Of a stretch of DNA of 64,000 nt, positions 1-10,520 are shown piece by piece. A model generated the notes under the pieces. That model ran no database searches and was not told where the DNA came from. It worked only from the letters and a program-made list of their open reading frames with translations. This DNA is from Saccharomyces uvarum (lineage: Eukaryota > Ascomycota > Saccharomycetes > Saccharomycetales > Saccharomycetaceae): positions 124,001-188,000 of the forward strand of contig OX365928.1 of the NCBI GenBank assembly GCA_947243795.1. The letters are read 5' to 3'. How positions within the stretch are numbered: the stretch's first letter is position 1; the number at the start of each line of letters is the position of its first letter. The translations under genes and the position numbers were made by a program.

Positions 1-368
1 GCCTTCTAGAATCCTGGGAGCCAAAGGTAGCCAATGATGTGGCTATTACAGAGGAGAAAAGGCACAAAATAAGTAGTCATAAGCAGATGTTTTTAGGATC
101 ATTGTTCGGTGTGGTTTTAGGGGTCACGGTGGCTAAGATATCTATTCTGTTTATGTATGTGGGTATCACAAGTATGCTACTTTGTGAATGGTTAAGGTAT
201 AAGGGGTGGATTCGAATCAATTTGAATAACATCAAATCCGTCATTGTTTTAAAGGACGTAGATTTGAAGAAATTGCTTATTGATGGGTTATTAGGCACAG
301 AATATTTAGGCTTTAAAGTGTTCTTTACATTGAGTTTTGTACTATCAAGCCTAAACGCCAACAAATAA
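1..368 (+). CDS. FUN14: FUN14, C-terminal part (mitochondrial outer-membrane FUN14-domain protein)
   Basis: The frame is open from the first complete codon at base 3 to the TAA at 366-368, giving about 121 codons. The gene therefore starts upstream of the window; the full S. cerevisiae protein is about 198 residues. What is visible is the FUN14 domain: a lysine/histidine-rich stretch, a hydrophobic helix (FLGSLFGVVLGVTVAKISIL), a second short hydrophobic segment and a C-terminal helix ending in SLNANK. The family (FUNDC1 in animals) sits in the mitochondrial outer membrane; the yeast protein is poorly characterised. Identity rests on the domain and on the conserved neighbour ERP2, which is convergent and 191 bp away. 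The intergenic spacer holds only AT-rich sequence and a short TA run. Confidence 0.88.
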   Translation, partial: LLESWEPKVANDVAITEEKRHKISSHKQMFLGSLFGVVLGVTVAKISILFMYVGITSMLLCEWLRYKGWIRINLNNIKSVIVLKDVDLKKLLIDGLLGTEYLGFKVFFTLSFVLSSLNANK

Positions 369-559
369 GCTTGGTTGACAGCTAGAGACGAATTAGCGTA
401 CGCTTCTTAATTTTTTGTTTTATTTGTGATATCTCATTTATCGTATACAGTAAATGTACATAAGATTAAGTAAGAGGAAATATTTACTTTAAATAAAACT
501 TGAAAGTGCTTCACTTTGTGGGTATATATATATATATGTTCTTGTAAATGGAAAGAATT

Positions 560-1207
560 TTAGACGTAATTTTTTTGACGACCAGTGAAGAGGAATTGAA
601 TAAGTAAGACTTGAGCAACACTTATAATGACGACGACGACCATGATCAGTATAGACAACCATGTCAATCTTGATTCGGTCGAGTTGACGGTAGACATGTT
701 TCTCCATTCTCTAGCTCTCAAATAGTTTAAGGCCTTGGTGATCCTGTTCAAGTTTCTGTCGATTTCCTCCACAGCATTGTTTGCAATAATATCATCATTG
801 TTAATTTCAGATTCGGATTCATCAGTCAATGTTTTCTCCATCTCTAACGTAATTTCGACTTTTTTCAAAGCTGTACCGTAGTTATTGGAGAAGCAAAAGC
901 TGTATTGGCCCACGCCAAATGATTTTAATAGGAAATCGGAATATTTCTTTTGCCTTTCACTAGTAATCACAGCTCCATCTGGAGCTGTGATGTCAAAATC
1001 GATCTCGAAATTACCACCAGTCAGGACTTGGTAACCTACGGCTAGAGAGTCGTCTTCCGAAGCCATGTCGTAGTACAGACATTCCTTGCTGAATGCTGGC
1101 AAAGTGATAGCGACTGGAGCATAACCGGAAGATGCACGCACTGAATTGACTAACGCCAAAATCAGAACAACGAAGAAAGTAGGTAGAGCGAATGAAGATT
1201 TAATCAT
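560..1207 (-). CDS. ERP2: ERP2, p24-family cargo receptor of COPII vesicles
   Basis: A 215-residue type I membrane protein. It has an N-terminal signal peptide (about residues 1-24), a lumenal GOLD domain containing the two cysteines of the family (ECLYYD and SFCFSN), a coiled-coil stretch around 135-175, a transmembrane helix near 183-205 and a short cytosolic tail ending in QKNYV. p24 proteins form heteromers (Erp1, Erp2, Emp24, Erv25) that cycle between ER and Golgi and help sort GPI-anchored proteins. Its partner ERP1 lies in this same window at about 17 kb. The ATG at 1205-1207 matches the usual start of the family. It is transcribed towards FUN14. The length is the same as in S. cerevisiae, so the gene looks intact. 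Confidence 0.96.
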   Translation of the reverse strand: MIKSSFALPTFFVVLILALVNSVRASSGYAPVAITLPAFSKECLYYDMASEDDSLAVGYQVLTGGNFEIDFDITAPDGAVITSERQKKYSDFLLKSFGVGQYSFCFSNNYGTALKKVEITLEMEKTLTDESESEINNDDIIANNAVEEIDRNLNRITKALNYLRAREWRNMSTVNSTESRLTWLSILIMVVVVIISVAQVLLIQFLFTGRQKNYV

Positions 1208-1454
1208 GATTATTTTTCAGTCAGCGTGCTCCACGAATGGTCTTATCCTAGTTTGAACGCTTAATGAGAATCGGTAGTGTCGATCCCTAAAGTAAATAAA
1301 TTGAACTGCTGCAGATTATATTAATTTTTCACTTTTAATTAGTGCAAGTTTTGGCAAATCCTAGTTTTCGTGTTTCGGGACACGTCGCTAAAAATAATTG
1401 AAATATAACCAAACGACTTTGTAGAAACCGATCGGTCATTGTACATAACCCCAT

Positions 1455-1636
1455 TGACCTGTAAAATTGGGTGATAAGTTTTGGGATTCCATTTTTATTG
1501 AACGTTATAATGTACTTCAGCTCCCATTAAGTTCGACGACAGCCTAGATCTTTTTTTACTGGTCTGTATTTTATGTCATCTTTTAACACCGTATATAATA
1601 GTAATAGATGGACGATAGTTGAATCTTGTTCCAACA
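1455..1636 (-). mobile_element. Old solo LTR relic, Ty1/Ty2 delta type
   Basis: Read on the minus strand it begins TGTTGGAACAAGATTC and ends with AATCCCAAAAC...GGTCA, which are recognisable delta termini. It is only about 180 bp against about 330 for a full delta, so it is a shortened, old copy of a fossil element. I see no 5-bp target duplication. It shares its divergent beginning with the LTR at 44448-44766. It lies about 490 bp upstream of tRNA-Pro, the usual Ty1 insertion zone. Confidence 0.7.
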
Positions 1637-2124
1637 CTCCTATAACTCGCTTTAGTGTAGTAACTGTTTTTGCAAACATAATCATCCAAACGATCAACCT
1701 ATATAACGTATTCAGCTATCTCTTAAATCTTATTGATTTTTTTGATAACTTATATAAATGACCGCAGCCACACAAATGTTGAAAAATTAGGTTGTGTTGA
1801 TAATTAGTAGTTTAGTAACTTTTAATAATTAAGAATAAGTCGTTCTTTCTTAAATTATATAACCAGTCGGCATGTGTTTTATATACCTTTCCTATATATT
1901 TCAAGAAAGAACTGAATATTCTTCATTATGACCACATAATAAATATACTACTCATTGTCAATGAATCCACTGAACGTTAGCACTGATAAGTCCATTGGAC
2001 AAAGGCCTCCGCTCGAACGGAATGACGAGACTGAAGCTGCCTTGAGTGTAAACAAACACAGTTGTAGCATTATATTTGATTCGACATAATGATCTTTCTG
2101 ACTCTGGTGTACATCAAATAACAT
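1637..2124. other. Gene-free spacer upstream of tRNA-Pro
   Basis: AT-rich sequence between the LTR relic and the tRNA gene. Only short open frames without family resemblance occur (for example 71 codons on the minus strand ending at 1948). I see no further transposon body. Confidence 0.5.
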
Positions 2125-2229
2125 GGGCGTGTGGTCTAGTGGTATGATTCTCGCTTTGGGCAACTGTCTGTTTAATTACAGAAAGACAAAGCATGCGAGA
2201 GGCCCTGGGTTCAATTCCCAGCTCGCCCC
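2125..2229 (+). tRNA. tP(UGG)A: tRNA-Pro (UGG) with intron
   Basis: The 5' acceptor strand GGGCGTG pairs with CTCGCCC near the 3' end, except for one T-T mismatch. The D arm, the anticodon stem CTCGC/GCGAG, anticodon TGG at 2157-2159 and the T arm CTGGG-TTCAATT-CCCAG are all present. The two exons are separated by a 33-nt intron directly after position 37 (2161-2193), the standard place for yeast tRNA introns, which are cut by the Sen2/Sen34/Sen15/Sen54 endonuclease. SEN34 itself is in this window. Exons are 2125-2160 and 2194-2229; CCA is not encoded. A pyrimidine run ending transcription follows at 2231 onward. Confidence 0.97.
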
Positions 2230-2361
2230 GTTATATTTTTTTTCCTTTTCCTCCCGAAAATCTATGTCTCCTTGTAAGTGAAGTAAGTAATTAATAGTAG
2301 TAATAACAGTTTTTTTTATTCGAAAAATTTCCTTTCTCTATAGTGTAGAATATATGTTACA

Positions 2362-2382
2362 TGTATATATATATATATATAA
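2362..2382. repeat. (TA)n microsatellite
   Basis: About ten TA dinucleotides in the spacer between tRNA-Pro and the 3' end of SSA1, probably in or near the SSA1 polyadenylation region. Confidence 0.8.
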
Positions 2383-2483
2383 AATCGTTTGAAAATTTTC
2401 TTATTAACCTAACCCAGTTCATTAAAAAATACTCTCATTAATATCAATTGCCACAGCTCAGCTAATTATTGTTTTCTTTTTGC

Positions 2484-4421
2484 TTAATCAACTTCTTCAA
2501 CAGTTGGACCTTCAGCATCTGGAGCTGGAGGAGGAGCACCACCTGGGAAGCCACCTGGAGCAGCACCTGCGCCAGCATCAGCACCTGGAGCGCCGCCAGC
2601 TTGGTACAACTTAGACATGATTGGGTTAGCAATTTCTTGCAACTCCTTCAATCTGTCATCGAATTCTTCCTTGGTAGCAGTGGTGTTGCTGTCTAACCAT
2701 GCAATGGTCTCTTCGGCCTTCTTGGAGACGGCGTCCTTGTCGGCTTGTTCTAATTTGTCACCAGATTCAGAAATGGTGTTCTTCAAAGAGTAAGCAATGG
2801 ATTCCAATTGGTTCTTGGAAGCGATTCTTTCGGTTTCCTTTTCATCTTCTTCCTTGAACTTTTCAGCTTCAGAAACCATTCTTTCAATATCTTCCTTGGA
2901 TAATCTACCCTTGTCGTTGGTGATGGTAATCTTGTTAGACTTACCGGTACCCTTTTCAACAGCAGAAACGTTTAAGATACCGTTAGAATCGACATCGAAA
3001 GTGACTTCGATTTGTGGGACACCTCTTGGAGCTGGTGGAATACCACTCAATTCGAACTTACCCAACAAGTTGTTGTCCTTCGTCTTGGCTCTTTCACCTT
3101 CAAAGACTTGAATCAAGACACCTGGTTGGTTATCAGCGTAAGTAGAGAAGATTTCAGACTTCTTGGTTGGAATAGTAGAGTTTCTTGGAATCAACTTGGT
3201 CATGACACCACCAGCAGTTTCAATACCCAAAGATAATGGAGCAACATCCAACAACAATAGATCTTGAGTCTTGGAGGATTGATCACCAGTCAAGATAGCA
3301 GCTTGGACAGCAGCACCGTAAGCAACGGCTTCATCTGGGTTAATAGATCTGTTTGGTTCCTTACCGTTGAAGTAGTCGGTGACCAACTTTTGGACCTTTG
3401 GAATTCTAGTAGAACCACCAACCAAGACGATTTCGTCGACTTGTGATTTGTCCAACTTAGCATCTCTCAAGACCTTTTCGACTGGGTCCAAAGTGGATCT
3501 GAATAAGTCAGCACACAATTCTTCGAATCTGGCTCTGGTGATGGAGGTGTAGAAGTCAACACCTTCGAACAAGGAGTCGATTTCTACAGAGGTTTGAGCA
3601 GACGACGATAGAGTTCTCTTGGCTCTTTCACAAGCGGTTCTCAATCTTCTCAAAGCTCTTTGGTTGGTAGACAAGTCCTTCTTGTTCTTTCTCTTGAATT
3701 CTTGGATGAAGTGGTTGACCAATCTGTTGTCGAAATCTTCACCACCCAAATGGGTGTCACCGGCGGTAGCCTTAACTTCGAAGATACCGTCTTCGATGGA
3801 CAACAAAGAGACATCAAAAGTACCACCACCTAGATCGAAAATCAAGACGTGTTCTTCCTTACCCTTCTTGTCCAAACCGTAGGCAATGGCGGCAGCAGTT
3901 GGTTCGTTAATGATACGCAAGACGTTCAAACCAGCAATGGTACCAGCGTCCTTAGTAGCTTGTCTTTGAGAATCGTTGAAGTAAGCTGGGACAGTAACAA
4001 CAGCGTCGTTGACCTTAGCACCCAAGTAGGATTCGGCGGTTTCCTTCATCTTGGTCAAGATCATAGAAGAGATCTGTTCCGGAGTGAAATCCTTGGTCTC
4101 ACCCTTAAATTCCACCTGGACTTGTGGCTTACCATCAACGTCGATCAGCTTAAATGGGAAATGCTTCATATCACCTTGTACTTCTGGGTCGTTGAAGTTT
4201 CTACCGATCAAACGCTTGGCGTCGAACACAGTGTTCGAAGGGTTCATAGCGGCTTGGTTCTTAGCGGCATCACCAATCAATCTTTCAGTGTCTGTGAAGG
4301 CAACAAAAGATGGGGTGGTTCTGTTACCTTGGTCGTTGGCAATAATGTCAACACGATCATTCGAAAAATGAGCAACACACGAGTATGTAGTACCTAAATC
4401 AATACCGACAGCTTTTGACAT
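2484..4421 (-). CDS. SSA1: SSA1, cytosolic Hsp70 chaperone ATPase
   Basis: A 645-residue Hsp70. The nucleotide-binding domain starts with [10 protein letters not shown], has phosphate loop [12 protein letters not shown] and [12 protein letters not shown], and ends at the interdomain linker and substrate-domain start [11 protein letters not shown] near residue 390. A helical lid and a Gly/Pro/Ala-rich tail ending in EEVD follow; this is the docking motif for TPR co-chaperones such as Sti1. It folds and translocates cytosolic proteins with Ydj1/Sis1 and represses Hsf1. It is three residues longer than S. cerevisiae Ssa1, in the low-complexity tail. The start is the ATG at 4419-4421. Codon use is strongly that of a highly expressed yeast gene. 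Divergent neighbour EFB1 begins about 710 bp away. A paralogue (SSA2) cannot be excluded by sequence alone, but synteny decides for SSA1. Confidence 0.96.
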   Translation of the reverse strand: MSKAVGIDLGTTYSCVAHFSNDRVDIIANDQGNRTTPSFVAFTDTERLIGDAAKNQAAMNPSNTVFDAKRLIGRNFNDPEVQGDMKHFPFKLIDVDGKPQVQVEFKGETKDFTPEQISSMILTKMKETAESYLGAKVNDAVVTVPAYFNDSQRQATKDAGTIAGLNVLRIINEPTAAAIAYGLDKKGKEEHVLIFDLGGGTFDVSLLSIEDGIFEVKATAGDTHLGGEDFDNRLVNHFIQEFKRKNKKDLSTNQRALRRLRTACERAKRTLSSSAQTSVEIDSLFEGVDFYTSITRARFEELCADLFRSTLDPVEKVLRDAKLDKSQVDEIVLVGGSTRIPKVQKLVTDYFNGKEPNRSINPDEAVAYGAAVQAAILTGDQSSKTQDLLLLDVAPLSLGIETAGGVMTKLIPRNSTIPTKKSEIFSTYADNQPGVLIQVFEGERAKTKDNNLLGKFELSGIPPAPRGVPQIEVTFDVDSNGILNVSAVEKGTGKSNKITITNDKGRLSKEDIERMVSEAEKFKEEDEKETERIASKNQLESIAYSLKNTISESGDKLEQADKDAVSKKAEETIAWLDSNTTATKEEFDDRLKELQEIANPIMSKLYQAGGAPGADAGAGAAPGGFPGGAPPPAPDAEGPTVEEVD

Positions 4422-5132
4422 GTTATATTTAGTTATTTGGGTTCTTGTTTCTTGTAATACGAGATTACTTTTTTTTTGATGTGCTTATTTCACAAAGGGA
4501 AAAATTACTGAGACAAAATTAATACTCAATTCATCCTCGACAACAGCACGAACCTGCCCCTTATATAACGTTGAGTTTCTCGAAACCATCACCTAATCTA
4601 ACTGGCCCCCTTCTTTTGGGCTCTTTGTCTCCCTTTTGCCGCCGATGGAACGTTCTAGAAAAATAATAATTCGTTCTCCAGCTAAAACCTGGAGAAAAAA
4701 CTACATGACATCTTGACCATTGCTTTTTTTTCTAGAACATTCTAGAAAATATTAGAAAAGAAAGAGCAAGAGACAGAACCACACTGCCGTCTGGAGTGAC
4801 CCGTGAATCCAGACACCACGCACACGTGCCCCGTTTCTTTTTCCTGATCTGGTTTTTCCGCCAATTTTCACCAAAACGTTTTTTTTTCTTAGGGCTCGGC
4901 ACCTGCAGGTGAAAGAACGCGGTAGAAATCGAAGCACAACGCAATATTTCGTCCAAAACCGAGCATTTGAAGAAAAAAATTTTCACATTGTCGTCTCTGA
5001 GTCAATAAATAGTTTAAGGTTAGCCACTATATTTAGTGGCCTCTTTTATTTCTTCTACTCTTTATCTTCGTCTTACGCTTCTTCTTCTCTTTCACTGTTT
5101 GAACAGTCCAACCGAATATATACACACACACA
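4422..5132. other. Divergent SSA1/EFB1 promoter region
   Basis: Gene-free 711 bp. The SSA1-proximal half holds a TATA element (TTATATAA, 4561-4568) and heat-shock elements. The EFB1-proximal half holds a CACGTG E-box at 4823-4828 inside a GC-richer segment and a long pyrimidine-rich stretch (about 5040-5100) typical of highly transcribed translation-factor genes. I see no credible coding sequence. Confidence 0.7.
4653..4757. promoter_or_regulatory. Heat-shock element cluster of SSA1
   Basis: TTCTAGAA occurs at 4653-4660. A contiguous array of four alternating units, TTCTAGAA-CA-TTCTAGAA, occupies 4730-4747, with a further TTAGAA at 4752-4757. Perfect inverted nGAAn pentamers are binding sites for Hsf1 trimers. 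Their position 230-330 bp upstream of the SSA1 ATG fits heat-inducible control of SSA1. Confidence 0.85.
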
Positions 5133-6094
5133 ATGGCATTCACCGATTTCTCCAAGATTGAAACTTTGAAACAATTAAACGCTTCTTTGGCTGACAAGTC
5201 ATACGTTGAAGGGTATGTTCCGATTTAGCTTTATTTTATAGATTGTTGCTTTTCTCTTTGTTTTTTCCGTATGATTTCATGCGAAGGAAAGATAACTGGT
5301 AATGATTACGTTTCCCGCTTATGTGAATGATGAATTTAATTCTTTGGTCCGTGTTTATGATGGGAAGTAAGACCCCCGATATGAGTGACAAAAGAGATGT
5401 GGTTGACTATCACAGTATCTGACGATAGCACAAAGCAACGTATCATTAGTAGTTACCTGTTTTCCTTCCTCTAGAGAAAGAGACATAAAGCATTATCTTT
5501 TTTTTGTAAGGAACCATCCATACTAACAAGCAAAAACTTATTGTTTTTTTAAATAGTACTGCTGTCTCTCAAGCTGACGTTGCCGTCTTCAAGGCTTTCC
5601 AATCTGCTTACCCAGAATTCTCCAGATGGTTCAACCACATTGCTTCCAAGGCCGATGAATTCGAATCTTTCCCAGCTGCCTCTGCCGCTGCTGAAGAAGA
5701 AGATGACGATGATGTCGATCTATTCGGTTCCGACGATGAAGAAGCTGACGCTGCTGCTGAAAAGTTAAAGGCTGAAAGAATCGCCGCATACAACGCTAAG
5801 AAGGCTGCTAAGCCTGCTAAGGCTGCTGCCAAGTCTATCGTCACTTTAGACGTCAAGCCATGGGACGATGAAACCGACTTGGAAGAAATGGTCGCCACCG
5901 TCAAGGCCATCACCATGGAAGGTTTGACCTGGGGTGCTCACCAATTCATCCCAATTGGTTTCGGTATCAAGAAATTGCAAATTAACTGTGTTGTCGAAGA
6001 TGACAAGGTTTCTTTGGAAGACTTGCAAACTAACATCGAAGACGATGAAGACCACGTCCAATCTACCGATATTGCTGCTATGCAAAAATTATAA
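5133..6094 (+). CDS. EFB1: EFB1, translation elongation factor 1B alpha (eEF1A guanine exchange factor), spliced
   Basis: Exon 1 is 5133-5212 (80 nt) and exon 2 is 5557-6094. The intron 5213-5556 has the consensus donor GTATGT, branch point TACTAAC at 5521-5527 and acceptor TAG. Joining them gives 205 residues (206 in S. cerevisiae): an N-terminal GST-like portion, an acidic/alanine linker around [17 protein letters not shown], and the C-terminal catalytic domain ending AAMQKL, whose penultimate lysine enters the eEF1A active site. The protein reloads eEF1A with GTP during elongation. The intron contains snR18. Codon use is highly biased, as expected for an abundant factor. Confidence 0.97.
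5323..5427 (+). ncRNA. SNR18: snR18, box C/D small nucleolar RNA inside the EFB1 intron
   Basis: Within the intron I see a C box ATGATGA at 5327-5333 and a D box CTGA at 5419-5422, about 100 nt apart. The intronic stretch is otherwise free of coding potential. In S. cerevisiae snR18 is about 102 nt, lies in this same intron and guides 2'-O-methylation of 25S rRNA (A649/C650). The exact ends are estimated from box positions; I did not verify the guide pairing. Confidence 0.85.
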
Positions 6095-6615
6095 GAAGCT
6101 TTTTCTATAAACTTTTTATAACTTAGCAACAACAACATCAACAACATTGTAAAGATTAACAAATAAATGAAAACAACGAAATAACTCAGGTTTTAGGCTA
6201 CAGAGACTGAAATTTTAAATGATAAATTCTCTCGACTGCACGCGAGATGCTCTTACTAATTTGTGTAACCACTATATAAAGAATCGTGTTTATTAATTGA
6301 ATTTATTCCGGGAATATTCATGTTGTATAATCTTCTTAATATTCTTATATACTTATTCTCTTGAAAAATATGCGGTGTAAGGAGTTCTCTGCGGCTTACT
6401 TACCATTAAAAAAATATCTCATGATTTATAGTTTAATTATGGCAAAGAAAGCCATGGCATTAAAATTGAAGATTCTTGAAGAAGAAAAAAAAAAAAGGGA
6501 ACCTCTCGATCATGGTAAACTTGTGTAAATAAGTGTAGTGATAAAAAGGTACGGTAAACATAACAGCTTAGTAAGTAACAGGAACTATTAACCTGCGAGC
6601 ACACCCCAATTTATC
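6095..6615. other. EFB1 3' region and VPS8 promoter
   Basis: 521 bp between two same-direction genes. AT-rich, with a 12-base A run near 6485-6497. No coding sequence or transposon seen. Confidence 0.6.
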
Positions 6616-9600
6616 ATGGAACAGAATGGCCTTGATCATGATAGCAGATCTAGCATCGATACCATCAATGACACCCAAAAGAGTTTTTTAGAATTCAGAT
6701 CGTATACTCACTTGAGCGAAAAATTGGCATCCAACGCCGCATTTCCAGCATCACAACCGGGGGATGATGGGCCTAAAGGGGTGGCAACTGCAATATCACA
6801 AGGTTCCGAATCTGTAGTATCATGGACAACTTTGACTCACGTATATTCCATTCTGGGTGCCTATGGAGGGCCCACTTGTTTATATCCTACAACCACGTAT
6901 TTTCTAATGGGTACTTCTAGAGGATCCGTACTGATTTTTAATTTTAACGAACATTTGCAAACAATACTAGTGCCGACCTTATCCGAGGACCCTGCTGCCC
7001 ATTCAATAAGAAGCCCAGTGAAGTCGATCGCCGTATGTTCTGATGGTACTCATGTGGCCGCCTCGTACGAGAGTGGCAGTATATGCGTTTGGAATTTGAA
7101 CGTGGGGTATAGAGTCAAAATTGCTCATGAACCAATCAGTGGTATGACCCCCACGCCATCTATACCGGCAATCCTACATATCGACGACCACCTAAACAAA
7201 GAGATTACGGGGTTAGACTTCTTCGGAACTCGACATACTGCACTCATAGTCAGTGACAGAACAGGTAGAATATCGCTCTATAATGGTTATAGAAGGGGAT
7301 TCTGGCAACTGGTTTACAATTCCAGCAAAATTTTAGACCTCAATTCCCCCAATGAAAGACTAATGAGATCGAGGTTGTCTCCCCTAATAACACAGGATAA
7401 AAGCTCCATGAATTTGTTAAGTGTACTCACAAATACTCATTTTGCCCTTCTTTCATTATCCCCGCACGTTTCTTTAGTATGTCAAGAACCTATTGAATCC
7501 TCGATACGACACTCCCTGGTGATGAATAGTTCTATTTCATGGACATATAACTCTTCCAGAGTTGCATATTCTGTAAATAATAAAATTTCCGTTATTTCTA
7601 TGTCTTTATCTGGCCTCAATATTCAATCCATTAAGCATTCTTCTGAATTTGCGGAGTCTATATTATCCATCCAATGGATTGATCAATTTCTTTTGGGTGT
7701 CTTAACCATATCTCATCAGTTTTTAATACTGGATCCCCAAAACGATTTCAAGGTCTTATTAAGACTAGATTTCTTAATTCACGATTTAATCATCCCTCCT
7801 AATAAATTTTTTGTGATAAGCAGAAGAAGTTTATACTTGTTAACAAACTACTCGTTCAAGATTGGCAAATTTGTGTCTTGGTCGGATATTACTTTAAGAC
7901 GTATATTAAAAGGTGATTATTTGGGCGCATTAGAATTTATAGAATTTCTTTTACAGCCTTATTGTCCATTGGCCAGTCTATTAAAGTTATACGACAGCCC
8001 AGAAGAAAGATCTAAGCAACTTATGGAACCATTTTATAATTTGTCTCTGGCCGCTTTAAGATTTCTAATAAAAAAAGACAGTGCAGACTACGATAGAGTT
8101 TACCAACTATTAATGGTTGTTGTTCGTGTGTTTCAACGATTTCCCATAAAATTAGATACAATTCCCTCCCTGGACGTCTTTTTGGAGCAAGCTCTGGAAT
8201 TTTTTGAATCCAAAGACACTGCGGTATATTTTGAAGTTGTAGCAAACATTGTTGCACAAGGTTCTGTTACGTCAATCTCTCCAGTTCTTTTCAAATCCAT
8301 AATTGATTATTATGCAAAGGAGGAAAACCTAAAAGTTATTGAAGACTTGATTATTATGCTAGATCCCGTTACCCTAGATGTTGATCTAGCAGTCAAGTTG
8401 TGCCAACACTATGATTTGTTTGACCTGCTAATATACATTTGGAACAAAATATTCGATGATTACCAAACCCCGTTGGTGGACTTGATATACAGAATATCCA
8501 ACCAAACCGAGAAATGTATTATCTTCAATGGCCCTCAAGCACCTCCCGAGACGGCTGTCTTTGATTACCTAACGTATATTCTTACCGGCAGACAGTATCC
8601 GCAGAACCTGTTCATATCCCCTAGTACTAAATGCATTCGAATACAAAGAGAACTTTCCACGTTTATATTTAGTGGTTACTCAATAGAATGGCCATTGAAC
8701 AGCGACCAGAAACTTTATATATGTGAAAATCCAGAAGAAGAACCTGCTTTTCCCTATTTTAACCTTTTGTTGAAATTTAATCCCAATAGATTTTTATCAA
8801 TGCTTAATGAAGTATTCGAAGCCTCCTTATTCAATGATGACAATGACATGATGGAACCACTTGAAGAAACTGAGTCGGTCAGTAGGCAATATATTATCGA
8901 CTTGCTAATGGATGTTATAAGAACCTCAGAACATTCTGATGATGTGAGAGTGGTTGTTGCTATTTTCATCGCAACTAGTATATCAAAATATCCTCAATTC
9001 ATTAAATTATCCAATCAAGCGCTAGATTGCGTCGTTAACACTATATGCTCTTCAAAAGCTGAAGGTACATTTGAAATCTCCCAACTAGCTTTAGAGTCTC
9101 TTCTGCCTTACTATCATTCAAAGACCACTGAAAATTTTATATTGGAATTAAAGGAAAGAAAGTTTAATAAAGTCCTTTTTCATCTTTATAAGAGTGAAAA
9201 CAAATATTCCAACGCGCTTTCACTCCTTTTAAAAACCGATGATGTCGAAAAGGAATATAATACTGATATTCTATCCATAACCGAATATATACTCAAGAAA
9301 TGTCCGCCTGCAAGCTTGGAATACAGTAAAGTAGTTGGTGTTATTGAAAATAACTTTGAACTTCTGCTTTCAAGAGTTGGTATCGAGAAATGCGTGATGG
9401 TGTTTTCTGACTTTGACTTCAGCCTTCATCAGGAAATTTTAAAAGTAGAGACTGAAGAAACTCAGCTAAGATACTTAGATCAACTGTTTTCTACGTCAAA
9501 TATCAGCAATAAAATCGATAAGCGTTTGAGGAGTTTATACATCGAGTTGAACTGTAAGTATAAGGGCAAAAAGGAAATTATATCGTGGTTAAATAAGTTA

Positions 9601-10431
9601 GATCTCAACAACGCTGAGAGCTTACATATCCTCGACTTGATAACCCAAAACTCTAATTTTGAAGCTGCAGCCGTAATTCACGAACGCTTACAAGAGTTCA
9701 ACTTAGCAGTCAAAGACTTACTACAGTCTATTGAAAAGTGCTTTAATGAAGGAGAAACAAACATTAATGTCTTATCTGACTATTTGAGGAAGGCGATTGA
9801 TGATTGTAATTCCGCTGCTGCTGAGAAAAAGTCTTGTTGGATATTTTTAATTACTTTCCTGATTACTTTATACGGAAACTACTCTACACATGAAGACAAG
9901 AAAGACTTGTGCAATAAATTGTTGCAAGAAGCATTTCTGGGACTGGTTAGGTCCAAAAGTTCCTCTCAGAAGGACTCGGGGGGCGAATTTTGGGAAATAA
10001 TGTCTTCCGTTCTTGAGCACCAAGATGTCATACTGATGAAAGTTCAAGATTTGAAGCAATTATTATTGAGTGTCTTCACTACCTATAAATTGGAGAGATC
10101 GCTCTCTGAGTTACTCCAAAAGATACTAGAAGACTCTTCGCAGGATCTTGTTCAACTTTACAGGAAATTTCTCAGTGAAGGTTGGTCTATACATAATGAT
10201 GATTGCGAAGTCTGCGGGAAAAAAATATGGGGCGCCGGTTTGGACCCACTACTTTTTCTGGCATGGGAGAATGTGCAGCGCCATCAGGATACGATTAGTT
10301 TAGATCTCGAAACGCCGCTTGTCATATTCAAATGTCATCACGGTTTTCATCAGACTTGCCTCGAAAACTTAGCCCAAAAGCCTAATGAATATACTTGTTT
10401 GATTTGTGAAACAAAGACCAATCCAAAGTAG
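6616..10431 (+). CDS. VPS8: VPS8, CORVET tethering-complex subunit
   Basis: 1271 residues (1274 in S. cerevisiae). The N-terminal third reads as a beta-propeller (segments such as KSIAVCSDGTHVAASYESGS and ICVWNLNVGYRV around 140-165). It is followed by a long alpha-solenoid and a C-terminal RING-H2-like zinc module: C1197-x2-C1200, CHHGFHQTC starting near 1240, and CLIC at 1261-1264. Vps8 is the Rab5 (Vps21)-binding subunit of CORVET on early endosomes and acts with Vps3 and the shared Vps-C core in endosome fusion and vacuolar sorting. The ATG at 6616 is the first in frame and matches the family start. It is convergent with TFC3; the two coding regions end only 89 bp apart. Confidence 0.96.
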   Translation: MEQNGLDHDSRSSIDTINDTQKSFLEFRSYTHLSEKLASNAAFPASQPGDDGPKGVATAISQGSESVVSWTTLTHVYSILGAYGGPTCLYPTTTYFLMGTSRGSVLIFNFNEHLQTILVPTLSEDPAAHSIRSPVKSIAVCSDGTHVAASYESGSICVWNLNVGYRVKIAHEPISGMTPTPSIPAILHIDDHLNKEITGLDFFGTRHTALIVSDRTGRISLYNGYRRGFWQLVYNSSKILDLNSPNERLMRSRLSPLITQDKSSMNLLSVLTNTHFALLSLSPHVSLVCQEPIESSIRHSLVMNSSISWTYNSSRVAYSVNNKISVISMSLSGLNIQSIKHSSEFAESILSIQWIDQFLLGVLTISHQFLILDPQNDFKVLLRLDFLIHDLIIPPNKFFVISRRSLYLLTNYSFKIGKFVSWSDITLRRILKGDYLGALEFIEFLLQPYCPLASLLKLYDSPEERSKQLMEPFYNLSLAALRFLIKKDSADYDRVYQLLMVVVRVFQRFPIKLDTIPSLDVFLEQALEFFESKDTAVYFEVVANIVAQGSVTSISPVLFKSIIDYYAKEENLKVIEDLIIMLDPVTLDVDLAVKLCQHYDLFDLLIYIWNKIFDDYQTPLVDLIYRISNQTEKCIIFNGPQAPPETAVFDYLTYILTGRQYPQNLFISPSTKCIRIQRELSTFIFSGYSIEWPLNSDQKLYICENPEEEPAFPYFNLLLKFNPNRFLSMLNEVFEASLFNDDNDMMEPLEETESVSRQYIIDLLMDVIRTSEHSDDVRVVVAIFIATSISKYPQFIKLSNQALDCVVNTICSSKAEGTFEISQLALESLLPYYHSKTTENFILELKERKFNKVLFHLYKSENKYSNALSLLLKTDDVEKEYNTDILSITEYILKKCPPASLEYSKVVGVIENNFELLLSRVGIEKCVMVFSDFDFSLHQEILKVETEETQLRYLDQLFSTSNISNKIDKRLRSLYIELNCKYKGKKEIISWLNKLDLNNAESLHILDLITQNSNFEAAAVIHERLQEFNLAVKDLLQSIEKCFNEGETNINVLSDYLRKAIDDCNSAAAEKKSCWIFLITFLITLYGNYSTHEDKKDLCNKLLQEAFLGLVRSKSSSQKDSGGEFWEIMSSVLEHQDVILMKVQDLKQLLLSVFTTYKLERSLSELLQKILEDSSQDLVQLYRKFLSEGWSIHNDDCEVCGKKIWGAGLDPLLFLAWENVQRHQDTISLDLETPLVIFKCHHGFHQTCLENLAQKPNEYTCLICETKTNPK

Positions 10432-10520
10432 GTAAATATTACCTCTTTTTTTTATAAATCTTTATTTAATACAAGTTTTATTACATAAAAGTAAAAATTA
10501 CACATCATTAGTTATAAAGA

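Noticed and set aside
3849-4397. Long plus-strand frame antisense to SSA1 (like the dubious YAL004W)
   Set aside because: It mirrors the biased codon use of SSA1, has no conserved domain and overlaps a verified gene fully.
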